This document shows, piece after piece, positions 33,979-43,075 of a stretch of 64,000 nt of DNA. A program made the position numbers and the translations under genes. Every line of letters starts with the position of its first letter. Position 1 is the stretch's first letter. The DNA is taken from positions 372,001 through 436,000 of the forward strand of contig NZ_JAABOO010000002.1 in assembly GCF_010671605.1 (NCBI RefSeq). The letters are read 5' to 3'. Under the pieces are notes generated by a model, which was not told the DNA's origin, ran no database searches, and saw only the letters and a list, made by a program, of their open reading frames with translations. The stretch is from Leptobacterium flavescens. Lineage in GTDB: Bacteria; Bacteroidota; Bacteroidia; Flavobacteriales; Flavobacteriaceae.

Positions 33979-36900
33979 TTACAGTAATTCCATAATTGTA
34001 TTTTCTATATGCTTTGAGAATTCGGCAATGGTCGGGTATTCAAAAACCGTATTCAATGCAAAATCCATTTCAAAAGCCTCATTCATCCTTGCCGTAACAC
34101 GGATAGCGGCCAGAGAGTGCCCTCCCAAAGCAATAAAATCGTCGTGTATGCCCACTTTATCCATTTTCAGCACTTCTGCCCATATCTCTGCCATGATCTC
34201 CTCTATTTCCGTTTGAGGGGCTACATAAGGCGTATCCATACTTAGTTGAGCATCATTCAGATCCTGAAGAGCCATCCTGTCTATCTTACCGTTAGGGGTA
34301 AGTGGCAGGGCTTCCATATGTTTAAAATGAACCGGGATCATGTATCCTGGCAGGCTTTTACCCAGTTCCTGCCTTAACTCTGAAGAACTGCGTTTTTCAT
34401 CTCCTGTATAATAAGCAATCAGTTTATTGGAATCGGAGCTGCTTTCCTCAGGCAATTTATATCCTATCTCTTCCATTATGCGGAAGACTTCCTTTTCTTC
34501 TATTGGCTCATCTATTTCATCCAGGGCTTCTTCCCTGGTCTTGTGCCCCATTCTTACATCCCAGCTATACGGAAAGGCGTAATTACTATACCCCATTTCT
34601 TTTTTGTGCACATAGATCCCCACCTGATTGATCAGGCAATTGGTAGATCTGCCCGTATCGGTCGGGCGTACCCAGGATATCTTTTCCTTAAGATAGCGGA
34701 GCATTTCTTCCAGGCTAACATCGTTATATCTGTAAAAATCCAGGAATTGAACTTTTTCAAACACATTATCATTCTCAAACATACTCACATCCAGTAGCTT
34801 GCAAACAGCATCTTCTTCCCGGTGATATATTTTCCTGGCTTCCAGGATAGTGTTATCGATCTCTCTGATGTCTACATCTTCATCCCAGAATAACTCTTCC
34901 GTAAGACGGGTTTCGAAGAATTGCCCCCTGGAAAGTCCTGTAACTATATAAGGGATCTTTTTCTCCAGGGCGATCCTGGTACTCAAGGTATAGATGGTTT
35001 TAAAACATCCGTTACAGACATTCTTATGCCGGTGCAGACTGTCTACAAATATTTCATTCATAGCAGGGGTGTCTCCATAGATATGATCTACTCCCAGCTG
35101 GGTAACCACCCTGTCTATATTGGCTTTTGCCTGGTCTGAAATATAACCGTTGTCCAGTGTAAATGCCAGTACCCTAAGCCCCATATCCATCAGCTTTGCC
35201 AATACGTATGTACTGTCTTTACCGCCACTCAACAGGGTAAGGCAATCGTATTCCGGATTGTTCTCTGTGGAAGTTGTGAGGATCTCTTTAAGTTCTTTCG
35301 GATCTTTGAAATACTTTTTGGTTTTTTCCTCATAACCTTTAAAAGTGGTGCACAAATGACAAACCCCTTCCTCGTTAAAATCTACCGAAGGGAAATTAGA
35401 AGGCAGGCCGCATTCGGTACAGTTCTTAACTTCCTCGTCTGCTCCCTTCTTCTTATCTATCATCACTACCACACTTTCATCAATATTTTCCAGTTCGGAA
35501 ATATTGGCTTCTATTTCTGCCAGTTCTATTCGAATACCTCCCAGCTTTACCTGTTCATCTTTTCGTCCCAGGTAGTGGAGATTTCCTTTTCCATCACTTC
35601 TGGCCAGGTCTCCGGTAACATATAATCTTTCTCCGGGTAGCTGAGGGTGTTCAATAAATCTTTCCCTGCTAAGTTCCGGCCTGTTGGCATATCCGTTGGC
35701 AAGGCCGCTTCCTCCCAAATACAATTCTCCGATCACTCCCTGTGGTACAGGCTGAAGGTATTCATCCAGGATCAGTGCCTGCATTCCGGGGATAGCCTTC
35801 CCGATAGGAACAGAAGCTTCTTCCTTGTCCTTTTCCGGATCAAAGTTGTGTACTACACAGCCAACGGTAGCTTCGGTAGGCCCGTATTCATTGTAGATCC
35901 TGATCTTATTATCAAAAGCTTCGGCAATAGTTGCCGCCAGGCTTGTTTTAAAGTCTTCTCCTCCGACGATCATCGTTCTGATACCGGAATCACTGAATTT
36001 AGTACCTGCTATCAGGCTAAGATGAGACGGGGTTAGTTTTATACTGTTTACCTGATTGTCTTCAAGGACATTCAGTAATGACATATCCGGTCCGCTAACG
36101 GCCTCTCCGTAGATCAGCAGTTTTCCCCCGCTTATGAGGGGTAAAAAAGTGGAGGTTACCGTAAGATCAAAACCGATGGAAGTAAACAAAGGAAAATTAA
36201 AGGCTTCCCCTGTATGATAATACTCTGCAGCCCAGTTTATATAGGAATCGAGGGCCTTATGAGAGATCATTACTCCTTTGGGTTTCCCGGTAGATCCGGA
36301 GGTATATATAGTATAGGCCAATGCTTCCGGGTCTGCTTCAAGCTTCAGGTTTTCCGTTCCTTCTTTAAGGATCTTCTCTTGTTCTTTATCTAAACACAAC
36401 AGAGGAACCTCCCGTTCATTTAACTTATCCGCAAGTTCTGAATGGCTTATAAGAACAGATGCATTTGATTCTTCCAGGATAAAGTCAATCCGTTTTAAAG
36501 GATAGTCCGAAGGGATGGGAACATAATTTCCGCCTGCCTTCAGAATGGCCAGAAGACTTATGATATAGTCCGGGCTTCGCCTCAGATATACCGCTATGGT
36601 CTTACCATCATCAGCTCCCTGATCTTTCAGGTATCGGGCCAGTTGATTTGATCTGTTGTTTAATTCTTCAAATGTTATGCTTTCTCCCTTAAAGACCAGA
36701 GCTGTCCTGTCCGGATAAGCAGCTGCATTTTCTTCAAAGCGCTCGATAAGGGGTTTTATTTTATTTTCAGTTTTAATGTCTTCAGTAAAATACGAGCTTA
36801 TCTCTTTATCAGTCAGGAGTACCGGTTTGCTAAGCGGGGTTTCCATATCTGCGATAAAAGCGTCCAGTAATTGCAGGAAATGACCCGGTACGGCCTGTAT

Positions 36901-38124
36901 CTGATCTTTATTAAAAACATCTTTATTAAGATCGAACTGCAGTTCAATAATACCGGAAGCATCCATATCCTGAACATGGCACCGGAGGTGGTGCATCGGA
37001 TCGCAATGCGAAGGATGTATCCACTCAGAATTCATCGGATAGCCGTTAAAATCGGAAAAACTTGCATTAATATAATTCAGTACTACATTAAAACTCCTCC
37101 CGGTCTCTGCCGAAGAGCATCCGGGTTGGGCATGTCTTAAATAATCATTGGTTTCGGTCTTTATCTTCTGAAGAAGGCTCAAAAAGGAGTCATTATCTTC
37201 AATCCCGGCAATCAACGGATACAACTCAATAAAGACACCAGGAGTTTGCTTAAACTTTTTGGTAGGCCTGTTGTGTGACGGGGTTCCTATGGCTAAGGTC
37301 TTTTGCCCACTCACCCTGTACAGGAATGCAAATAAGGTAGTTGTAAAAACCGTAAACAAGGAGAGATCCTGTGTCCAGGAGCGTACTTCAGGCTGTGCGA
37401 TGAGTGTCTTTAATTTTTCAGTCCTTTCCTTTCCGAGAGAAACAGAAACCCTGTCCGTACGGGAGGTTTTAACTGTTTTGTTATTACCGTACAGTTTAGG
37501 CTCCGATCTCAATACTTTGATCTTCTCCTTCCAGTATGCTATGTTTTCTGTGTTCTTCTCCTCCTGCCCTGTTTCAAAGCGGATATAATCTTCAAAGCTA
37601 AACACTTCTGCCGCTCTATCCTCCTCATTTCCTTCAAGAAAAGAAGTATACAATTTATTCATTGCTTCATATAGAATTGTGGAAGAAGTAGCATCGGTGA
37701 CCAGGTGATGCAGGTTAAGGAACCAGATAAAGCGTTCTTCTCCTGCTTTGATCAATACCGAATCGAACAGGGGCCTGTCCAGGTCAAATATCTGTTCACT
37801 TCTTTCCTGTAACCACTGTCTGATACTTTGTTCATCCTTTCCGCTAAAATCCATCAGGGGTAGCTCAAAGGGAACTTCGGCAAGTATATATTGACCCGGT
37901 AAGCCGTTTTCTTCCCGGAAAACAGTTCTCAAAGCATCACAACTCACAATCAGTTCCGCAAATGCCTTCTGAAAAATATCCGTATTTATCCTTCCCTCTA
38001 TATCAAAAGAATGTGCCATATTGTAGAAGGGAGCATCGGGATACAATTTTTGCCCGGCCCACATCAGCAACTGGCTTTGTGTAAGCGGTAAAAGCTTTTC
38101 CTTATTTATAGTCTCAGGTTTCAT
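33979..38124 (-). CDS. NRPS C-A-T module with PP-loop ATPase inserted in the A domain
   Basis: A 1381-residue synthetase. C domain 1-440 (HHLVTDA at 139-145). A domain from ~455: A3 YTSGSTGKPKG at 607-617, A5 NEYGPTEA near 745-752, A8 YLGRKDEQVKLGGIRIELAE at 851-870, A10 NGKIDR at 1278-1283. Between A8 and A10, residues ~895-1230 are a foreign domain: zinc ribbon C902/C905...C922/C925, PP-loop SGGKDS at 966-971, CNGC at 1037-1040 and a later C1163 (STNCLINQ). T domain: GGHSL with Ser1337. My manual specificity signature is DLTKIGEVG plus K1280, close to the known Asn code DLTKLGEVG. The whole reading frame is continuous. Last gene of the minus-strand NRPS operon, overlapping the carrier-protein gene by 4 bp. 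Confidence 0.92.
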   Translation of the reverse strand: MKPETINKEKLLPLTQSQLLMWAGQKLYPDAPFYNMAHSFDIEGRINTDIFQKAFAELIVSCDALRTVFREENGLPGQYILAEVPFELPLMDFSGKDEQSIRQWLQERSEQIFDLDRPLFDSVLIKAGEERFIWFLNLHHLVTDATSSTILYEAMNKLYTSFLEGNEEDRAAEVFSFEDYIRFETGQEEKNTENIAYWKEKIKVLRSEPKLYGNNKTVKTSRTDRVSVSLGKERTEKLKTLIAQPEVRSWTQDLSLFTVFTTTLFAFLYRVSGQKTLAIGTPSHNRPTKKFKQTPGVFIELYPLIAGIEDNDSFLSLLQKIKTETNDYLRHAQPGCSSAETGRSFNVVLNYINASFSDFNGYPMNSEWIHPSHCDPMHHLRCHVQDMDASGIIELQFDLNKDVFNKDQIQAVPGHFLQLLDAFIADMETPLSKPVLLTDKEISSYFTEDIKTENKIKPLIERFEENAAAYPDRTALVFKGESITFEELNNRSNQLARYLKDQGADDGKTIAVYLRRSPDYIISLLAILKAGGNYVPIPSDYPLKRIDFILEESNASVLISHSELADKLNEREVPLLCLDKEQEKILKEGTENLKLEADPEALAYTIYTSGSTGKPKGVMISHKALDSYINWAAEYYHTGEAFNFPLFTSIGFDLTVTSTFLPLISGGKLLIYGEAVSGPDMSLLNVLEDNQVNSIKLTPSHLSLIAGTKFSDSGIRTMIVGGEDFKTSLAATIAEAFDNKIRIYNEYGPTEATVGCVVHNFDPEKDKEEASVPIGKAIPGMQALILDEYLQPVPQGVIGELYLGGSGLANGYANRPELSRERFIEHPQLPGERLYVTGDLARSDGKGNLHYLGRKDEQVKLGGIRIELAEIEANISELENIDESVVVMIDKKKGADEEVKNCTECGLPSNFPSVDFNEEGVCHLCTTFKGYEEKTKKYFKDPKELKEILTTSTENNPEYDCLTLLSGGKDSTYVLAKLMDMGLRVLAFTLDNGYISDQAKANIDRVVTQLGVDHIYGDTPAMNEIFVDSLHRHKNVCNGCFKTIYTLSTRIALEKKIPYIVTGLSRGQFFETRLTEELFWDEDVDIREIDNTILEARKIYHREEDAVCKLLDVSMFENDNVFEKVQFLDFYRYNDVSLEEMLRYLKEKISWVRPTDTGRSTNCLINQVGIYVHKKEMGYSNYAFPYSWDVRMGHKTREEALDEIDEPIEEKEVFRIMEEIGYKLPEESSSDSNKLIAYYTGDEKRSSSELRQELGKSLPGYMIPVHFKHMEALPLTPNGKIDRMALQDLNDAQLSMDTPYVAPQTEIEEIMAEIWAEVLKMDKVGIHDDFIALGGHSLAAIRVTARMNEAFEMDFALNTVFEYPTIAEFSKHIENTIMELL

Positions 38125-38381
38125 TTTACAGTTGCAGTATTATTTTGAATCCTGGTCTCCAGGTAATTCGAAATACATTCAACAGTCATAAAATTCTCTA
38201 TGGTCATATCTTCCGGCGGAATCTTAAGCTGAAATTCATTTTCAATAAATAAAACCAGTTTCATCATTCCCAATGAATCCACCAATCCGCTTCCTAACAG
38301 GTCATCATCAGCATTAATGGCAACATCTTCACTTCCGCCAATTAATTCTCCGCTGATGTAATTGATCAAAATTCTATTCAT
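38121..38381 (-). CDS. Stand-alone acyl/peptidyl carrier protein
   Basis: An 86-residue carrier protein. The phosphopantetheine site is GSGLVDSLGMMKLVLF, with Ser in DSL; helices before and after fit the ACP/PCP fold. It overlaps the NRPS gene by 4 bp and the adenylating enzyme by 8 bp, so the three are coupled. By analogy to PltL/RedO/AnaD it would carry the amino acid loaded by the neighbouring stand-alone A enzyme. Activation needs the phosphopantetheinyl transferase encoded at 53603. Confidence 0.9.
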   Translation of the reverse strand: MNRILINYISGELIGGSEDVAINADDDLLGSGLVDSLGMMKLVLFIENEFQLKIPPEDMTIENFMTVECISNYLETRIQNNTATVK

Positions 38382-39945
38382 AGCGTTTTTCTGTAATCGT
38401 TTCTTTTAGTTTTATCCGGTCAATCTTGCCGGAAGAGGTCCTCGGGAACTCTTCAAATACATATATATTAGTTGGGATAGCATAAGCAGGAAGATGATCC
38501 TCACAGTAGACCCTTATGGCCGTGCTATCGTATTTTTTTTCGTTATCGGTCAGGGCCACAGCTGTGATCTCCTTTCCATCGTTATCTGATTCTGTTGTAA
38601 ATGCTGCCGAAGCCTCGATATTTTCATGAGCATTCAGAAGGGCTTCGATCTCATCCAGCTCTACCCTGTACCCTCTTATCTTTACCTGTCTGTCATTTCT
38701 GCCGGCAAACATCAACTCTCCTTTTTCATTCTTTCTTACCATATCCCCGGTTTTAAAATAGACAGATTCAAAACCTTCGGTAGTTTTTTCTCTGAACAGG
38801 GATCTTTCCGTCAACTCCGGATTGTTCCAATAGCCCAGCATCATAGTTTCGCTTCGTATAGCCAGTACACCTGTTTCTCCTTTTTTAACTTCCTTATCAT
38901 TTGCATCCAGGATCCTGGCTTCCGTATTATTCCATATTTCTCCGATGGGTATCTCTTCATTGATCGACGGTGGGTTTTCCAGGTGATAGAATGTACACTG
39001 ATTAACCTCGGCCGGGCCATAAACGTTGCTAAAACGGGCATGTGGCCACATTTTCATCAATGCAAGCAGGTATTTGGAAATAAAGACCTCCCCTCCAAAC
39101 AATACCCAGCGCAGAGAACTCAGATCTCTTTTTTCGAGTACTCCTCTCTGCAATAACTGTATTAAAGCCAGAGGTACGGAATACCAGACACTTATTTTTT
39201 CTTTTTCCATCAATTGAGAAAGACTGGCCGGTAATTTTATATGAGCATCCGAAACAATAATGGTAGAAGCACCTGCCAAGGGTGCCGAGAAATACGCGAA
39301 AGTCGATATATCAAAATGCAGGGGTGCATGACTTCCCACTACATCCTTCTCATTTAAGTCGTAAAGTTCTGCAGATAGTTTTGCATAAGCCAGGCCACTA
39401 TTATGAGTGTGCATAATACCCTTCGGAGCTCCCGTAGATCCGGAAGTATACATAATATACGCCAGGTCTTTCCCGAGGATCTCCGGTCTTTTAAAAGGAG
39501 TTCTATCCCTGAATACATCTTCCCAGGAAAAAGTGCGAACAGCCATTTCCTGCTTAAGCCCGATAACAGAAACCAATCCCGTTTCTTCGGAAAGCAGGTT
39601 TATCAAAGCTCTGGATTGTCCAGGAATGCTAATCAGATGGCGAATATCACAATCTTTTAAAAGAAAACGCGTCCTCGCAGCCGGAGCAGCCGGATCAAGC
39701 GGAACATAAACCGCTCCTGATCCCATTATACCGTATACGGCAATTGCTGTTTCCAGGCAACGATTCATATAAATACCTACCCTATCCCCTTTCCTGACCC
39801 CCTGACGGAGAAGGAATGCAGATAGCTGAGCTGCTTTTTCGTTGAGTTCGGAATAGCTTAAAGATCCCGTAACAAAGCTATAAGCTGTCTTTTCGGGATA
39901 CAGCTTAGCAGATCTTTCTAATATTTGAGGTAAATTATATATCAT
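38374..39945 (-). CDS. Stand-alone amino-acid adenylating enzyme (PltF/RedM-like)
   Basis: A 523-residue adenylation enzyme from the ATG at 39945, 1 bp after the dehydrogenase stop; a longer in-frame start at 40023 would overlap that gene by 77 bp. Motifs: IMYTSGSTGAPKGIMHTHN, NVYGPAEV, YFKTGDMVRKNEKGELMFAG, GRNDRQVKIRGYRVELDEIE and SSGKIDRIKL. My manual signature is DIFYLGVQC. It shares D, Y, L and C positions with the code I recall for prolyl ligases of pyrrole pathways (recollection, to be checked). It should load the adjacent carrier protein, probably with proline. Confidence 0.87.
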   Translation of the reverse strand: MIYNLPQILERSAKLYPEKTAYSFVTGSLSYSELNEKAAQLSAFLLRQGVRKGDRVGIYMNRCLETAIAVYGIMGSGAVYVPLDPAAPAARTRFLLKDCDIRHLISIPGQSRALINLLSEETGLVSVIGLKQEMAVRTFSWEDVFRDRTPFKRPEILGKDLAYIMYTSGSTGAPKGIMHTHNSGLAYAKLSAELYDLNEKDVVGSHAPLHFDISTFAYFSAPLAGASTIIVSDAHIKLPASLSQLMEKEKISVWYSVPLALIQLLQRGVLEKRDLSSLRWVLFGGEVFISKYLLALMKMWPHARFSNVYGPAEVNQCTFYHLENPPSINEEIPIGEIWNNTEARILDANDKEVKKGETGVLAIRSETMMLGYWNNPELTERSLFREKTTEGFESVYFKTGDMVRKNEKGELMFAGRNDRQVKIRGYRVELDEIEALLNAHENIEASAAFTTESDNDGKEITAVALTDNEKKYDSTAIRVYCEDHLPAYAIPTNIYVFEEFPRTSSGKIDRIKLKETITEKRYE

Positions 39946-39946
39946 T

Positions 39947-41119
39947 TTATTTTTTTGACAGGGCACTGTCGGCATACATGAGTTCGGAAATAATATTTCT
40001 TTGGATATCGGAAGTTCCGGCATAGATCACTCCGCCAACGGAATCCCGAAGATTTCGTTCGATTTCAAAATCGGTCAAATAGCCACTTCCCCCCATATTC
40101 CTTATAGCATCCAGACTGGAAGCCACAAAGCTTTCGCTGAGCTGCAACTTTAACATAGCTGCTTCGAGCATAGCCGATTTTCCCTGACTCTTTAACCAGG
40201 CTACCTTATAAAGTAAAAGCCTGGAAGTTTCCAGACGTAATTTCATATCAGCAATGCGATTGGACACCGACTGGAATTCACTGATGGACTTACCGAACTG
40301 CTTTCTGTTCCTTACAAATTCGACACTCTTCTCCAATTGATACTCCATTGCCCCCAACTGAGAGGCCAGGATACCACAACGGTCGTATTCGAGAGAATGA
40401 GTAGTTATACTCCATCCCGCTCCTTCCTTTCCAAGGCGGTTTTCTTCGGGAACAAAGCAATCTTCAAAATAAAGATCTCCCAGGGGAACGGTTCTCATTC
40501 CCATTTTGGCCTGATTTTCTCCCTGTCTAAAACCTTTGGTCCCTTTTTCTACAATAAAGCCCGTTACGCCCCATTTTCCCATTTTGGGATTTACATTGGC
40601 AAATATTAATGCTATATCGGCTTCAGGTCCTAAGGTGATCAGACGTTTGCTTCCGTTAATAATATATCCCCCGTCTACTTTCTTTGCATGGGTTTTCATG
40701 CTGAAAATATCGGAGCCGGCTTCGGGTTCGGTCAGGGCATGACAGGCTATTGCCTTCCCGCTCACCATTGCCTTTAAGTATTTTTCTTTTTGATATTCGG
40801 TTCCGAACTGTAAAAGTGGTAGCTGTACAGTCCATATTTGCGCGCTAAGTCCCAGTGATAACCCATTATCCCTGCAGGCGTAGCCTAATCCTTCCATTGC
40901 CAGAGTAGCGGTCAGGATATCTACCTCTTTAAAGGCTCCTCCCAGTTCGGAAGGTGCTGCCAGGCCCTGAATTCCGAATTCAGCACACTTTTCCCAGTTG
41001 TCACGGGAAAAGGCCAGGTCTCTGTCTCGCTCTACCAGGTCGTTGTTTAAGTTCTCTTTGGCAAAATCTATGACCTTGTCCCTATAGTCCAGTTGTTCTT
41101 TTGTCCAGGAAAAATCCAA
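39947..41119 (-). CDS. Acyl-CoA dehydrogenase-like flavoprotein (prolyl-carrier oxidase candidate)
   Basis: A 390-residue ACAD with the family blocks ALTEPEAGSD, ITLGPEADIALI, RKQFGKSISEFQ and a C-terminal IYAGTSDIQRNII. At the usual MCAD catalytic-Glu position (IYEGT) it has Ala. An acidic residue sits in SLEYDRCGILASQ, where isovaleryl-CoA and prolyl-carrier dehydrogenases hold their base. First gene of the minus-strand operon, followed by A enzyme and carrier protein, as in PltE-PltF-PltL or AnaB-AnaC-AnaD. I infer oxidation of carrier-bound proline to a pyrroline or pyrrole. Confidence 0.85.
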   Translation of the reverse strand: MDFSWTKEQLDYRDKVIDFAKENLNNDLVERDRDLAFSRDNWEKCAEFGIQGLAAPSELGGAFKEVDILTATLAMEGLGYACRDNGLSLGLSAQIWTVQLPLLQFGTEYQKEKYLKAMVSGKAIACHALTEPEAGSDIFSMKTHAKKVDGGYIINGSKRLITLGPEADIALIFANVNPKMGKWGVTGFIVEKGTKGFRQGENQAKMGMRTVPLGDLYFEDCFVPEENRLGKEGAGWSITTHSLEYDRCGILASQLGAMEYQLEKSVEFVRNRKQFGKSISEFQSVSNRIADMKLRLETSRLLLYKVAWLKSQGKSAMLEAAMLKLQLSESFVASSLDAIRNMGGSGYLTDFEIERNLRDSVGGVIYAGTSDIQRNIISELMYADSALSKK

Positions 41120-41230
41120 AACATCTATATATTTAGTTAGTATTCAATTTTTTAAATTAACTTCATCTGCCCAAAGAAGCAAAGATTTACGATGCTTCAC
41201 CACTTTATATCGATTAAGTTTCGATTACTT

Positions 41231-41238
41231 TTACGTAA
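41231..41238. promoter_or_regulatory. TTACGTAA palindrome in the divergent NRPS promoter
   Basis: Perfect octamer in the 181-bp region between the two divergent NRPS-cluster arms (starts at 41119 and 41301). The region is AT-rich and carries no gene. Confidence 0.4.
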
Positions 41239-41300
41239 TTTGTTATGGAATGGTTTTATAATTCGTTAAAATTTCAACTATCGGATCCTTTTTCAGCACA

Positions 41301-42908
41301 TTGACTTCCCTCAAAAAACAATGGTTTCACCAATGGAATGCGGAGGGAACCGGACGTTGGAGCGGATTTATACGTTCCTCTGTTCGTTTTTTCTCTTTGA
41401 TCGTCATTTACTTTTTGCTGAAAACCCTGTTTTTCAGATTGGCTACACTTTCCTTTGAAGCTTATGAAGAACCATCTATTTACGCAGGAATACTGTATAA
41501 AATATGGAATAATTACATTCTGTTAGGAGCGGTACTTTTAACGCTGGTTGTTCTGAACAAGCACCTTCTGTTAAAATGGGAAGATCTGGACAAAGGGAGT
41601 TTACTGCGTAAATTTCTTTTGTTCATTGCAGCTATTCTGACCTGGCGATATACTTTTTATGATTACAACTATTTCTTCGATCAGAGTCATTTAACAGATC
41701 GCCTGTTACTTCTGGTGTTTTTCGGCATGGTGTATTGGCGACCGGTCTTTTTAATTCCTTTTGTAATTGCCGTACTGGCTATGATCGGTCAGTTTGAAGT
41801 ACTCATGGGTTTCTCCCTGGCAGATCCCCTGTTCCTCCTGCAGTTATTACTACTATTCCTTGCCTTTTTCTTTTTCCGGATCCTCACCGGCTACTTTAGT
41901 TTTACCGCTTTTCTGTATCTGGCCGGTTGTATCCTTGCGAGCAACTACTTTTTTTCAGGACTGGGAAAATTCAATCCGGAATGGATCCTGAACAATCAGA
42001 TAAAATATTTACTTCCGGCCACCTATTCAAACGGCTGGCTTGCCGGTTTAAACAGAGATACCATAAATAATCTGGCAGAAAGCCTGGGCTGGTTTAATCT
42101 GCCATTAAAAATATTTACACTCGCTGTAGAGTGCGGACTTATTCTTTTTTTCCTAAGGTTAAAACTCAGCAGGTACCTTCTTATGGGGTTGATTATGCTT
42201 CACCTGGGGATCTTTGTTTTTACCGGAATACTTTTTTGGAAGTGGATGCTTATACATCTGTTTTTCCTCCTTTTCCTCCTAAAAAAGGAAATCTTCGAAG
42301 GAAGCCCATATTTCAAACCTCTGTATTTTATGCTTTCCGTATTCCTGATCCTTACTGCCTATGTGTGGAACAGGCCGGTAAAATTGGTATGGCATGATGT
42401 TCCTATGAGTTATACACATCGGTTTGAAGCGGAGACAGAAAGTGGAAAAGTATATGAACTGGGGCCGGATTTCTTTTCTCCTTATGATTATCAGTTTACA
42501 TTAAGCAATTTTAATTATCTGAACAGATCCCCAAGACTGGGCATCGTATGGGGTGCCACCGGTGATCCTGAGGTAAGCGGCTTTTTTAATACATCCAGGT
42601 CTGTTGAGGAGATCCTTGAATTTGAAAAAGAACACGGCTACTCAATCTATAATGAAAAGCAAAAAGAAGCCTTTGTAGACTTTGTAAGGGACTTCACATC
42701 TCACAGGAATCAGAAAAACACAAACACATCTTATCTGAGTTTCTTAAAAGCTCCCGATCTTTTATGGACCTTTTCCGGGGATCCTTCCTCCCAACCTGAG
42801 GATAAGATCAGTTTTATACGTGTTGTTCAGATAACCACCTATTATTCCGAAGAAAAGGGCTATCAGGAGATCCGGAGAGAGCTGGTTCTGGAAATAACAA
42901 TTTCCTGA
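41301..42908 (+). CDS. HTTM-like polytopic membrane protein
   Basis: A 535-residue protein, apparently from TTG at 41301; nearby ATGs are out of frame. Residues ~25-350 contain about ten hydrophobic helices. The block NYFFSGLGKFNPEWILNNQ, the LPLKIFTLAVECGLILFF helix and MLHLGIFVFTGILFWKWML resemble the HTTM core (the membrane part of vitamin K-dependent gamma-carboxylase homologues). A ~190-residue hydrophilic C-terminal region follows. Whether it is a carboxylase is doubtful; HTTM proteins are mostly uncharacterised. As first gene on the plus-strand arm, it is presumed part of the cluster. Confidence 0.65.
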   Translation: MTSLKKQWFHQWNAEGTGRWSGFIRSSVRFFSLIVIYFLLKTLFFRLATLSFEAYEEPSIYAGILYKIWNNYILLGAVLLTLVVLNKHLLLKWEDLDKGSLLRKFLLFIAAILTWRYTFYDYNYFFDQSHLTDRLLLLVFFGMVYWRPVFLIPFVIAVLAMIGQFEVLMGFSLADPLFLLQLLLLFLAFFFFRILTGYFSFTAFLYLAGCILASNYFFSGLGKFNPEWILNNQIKYLLPATYSNGWLAGLNRDTINNLAESLGWFNLPLKIFTLAVECGLILFFLRLKLSRYLLMGLIMLHLGIFVFTGILFWKWMLIHLFFLLFLLKKEIFEGSPYFKPLYFMLSVFLILTAYVWNRPVKLVWHDVPMSYTHRFEAETESGKVYELGPDFFSPYDYQFTLSNFNYLNRSPRLGIVWGATGDPEVSGFFNTSRSVEEILEFEKEHGYSIYNEKQKEAFVDFVRDFTSHRNQKNTNTSYLSFLKAPDLLWTFSGDPSSQPEDKISFIRVVQITTYYSEEKGYQEIRRELVLEITIS

Positions 42909-43046
42909 TTTTCAAATAAAAAAAACACCAATAATGCATTTCCTCGTAATAAACATGAAGGACATAGTCTTTTTATCTTCTTCTTTCGGTTTTTTCCTAA
43001 ATTAAATGTTAAAATTTTTAAAAAAACCAAACCCACCCCCTGCTAT

Positions 43047-43054
43047 TTACGTAA
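43047..43054. promoter_or_regulatory. TTACGTAA palindrome upstream of the OCD-family gene
   Basis: Perfect octamer 22 bp before the ATG at 43076; third copy of the palindrome seen at 33948 and 41231. Confidence 0.4.
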
Positions 43055-43075
43055 GAAGAGAAAACTAAAACCAAC

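Noticed and set aside
33979-38124. The PP-loop insertion as an assembly or frameshift artefact
   Set aside because: The 1381 codons are open without a break, A8 precedes and A10 follows in the same frame, and domain spacing to the T domain is normal.
41301-42908. HTTM-like protein as a true vitamin K-dependent gamma-carboxylase
   Set aside because: Only the membrane-core likeness is visible; I could not identify the catalytic Lys and the C-terminal carboxylase domain.
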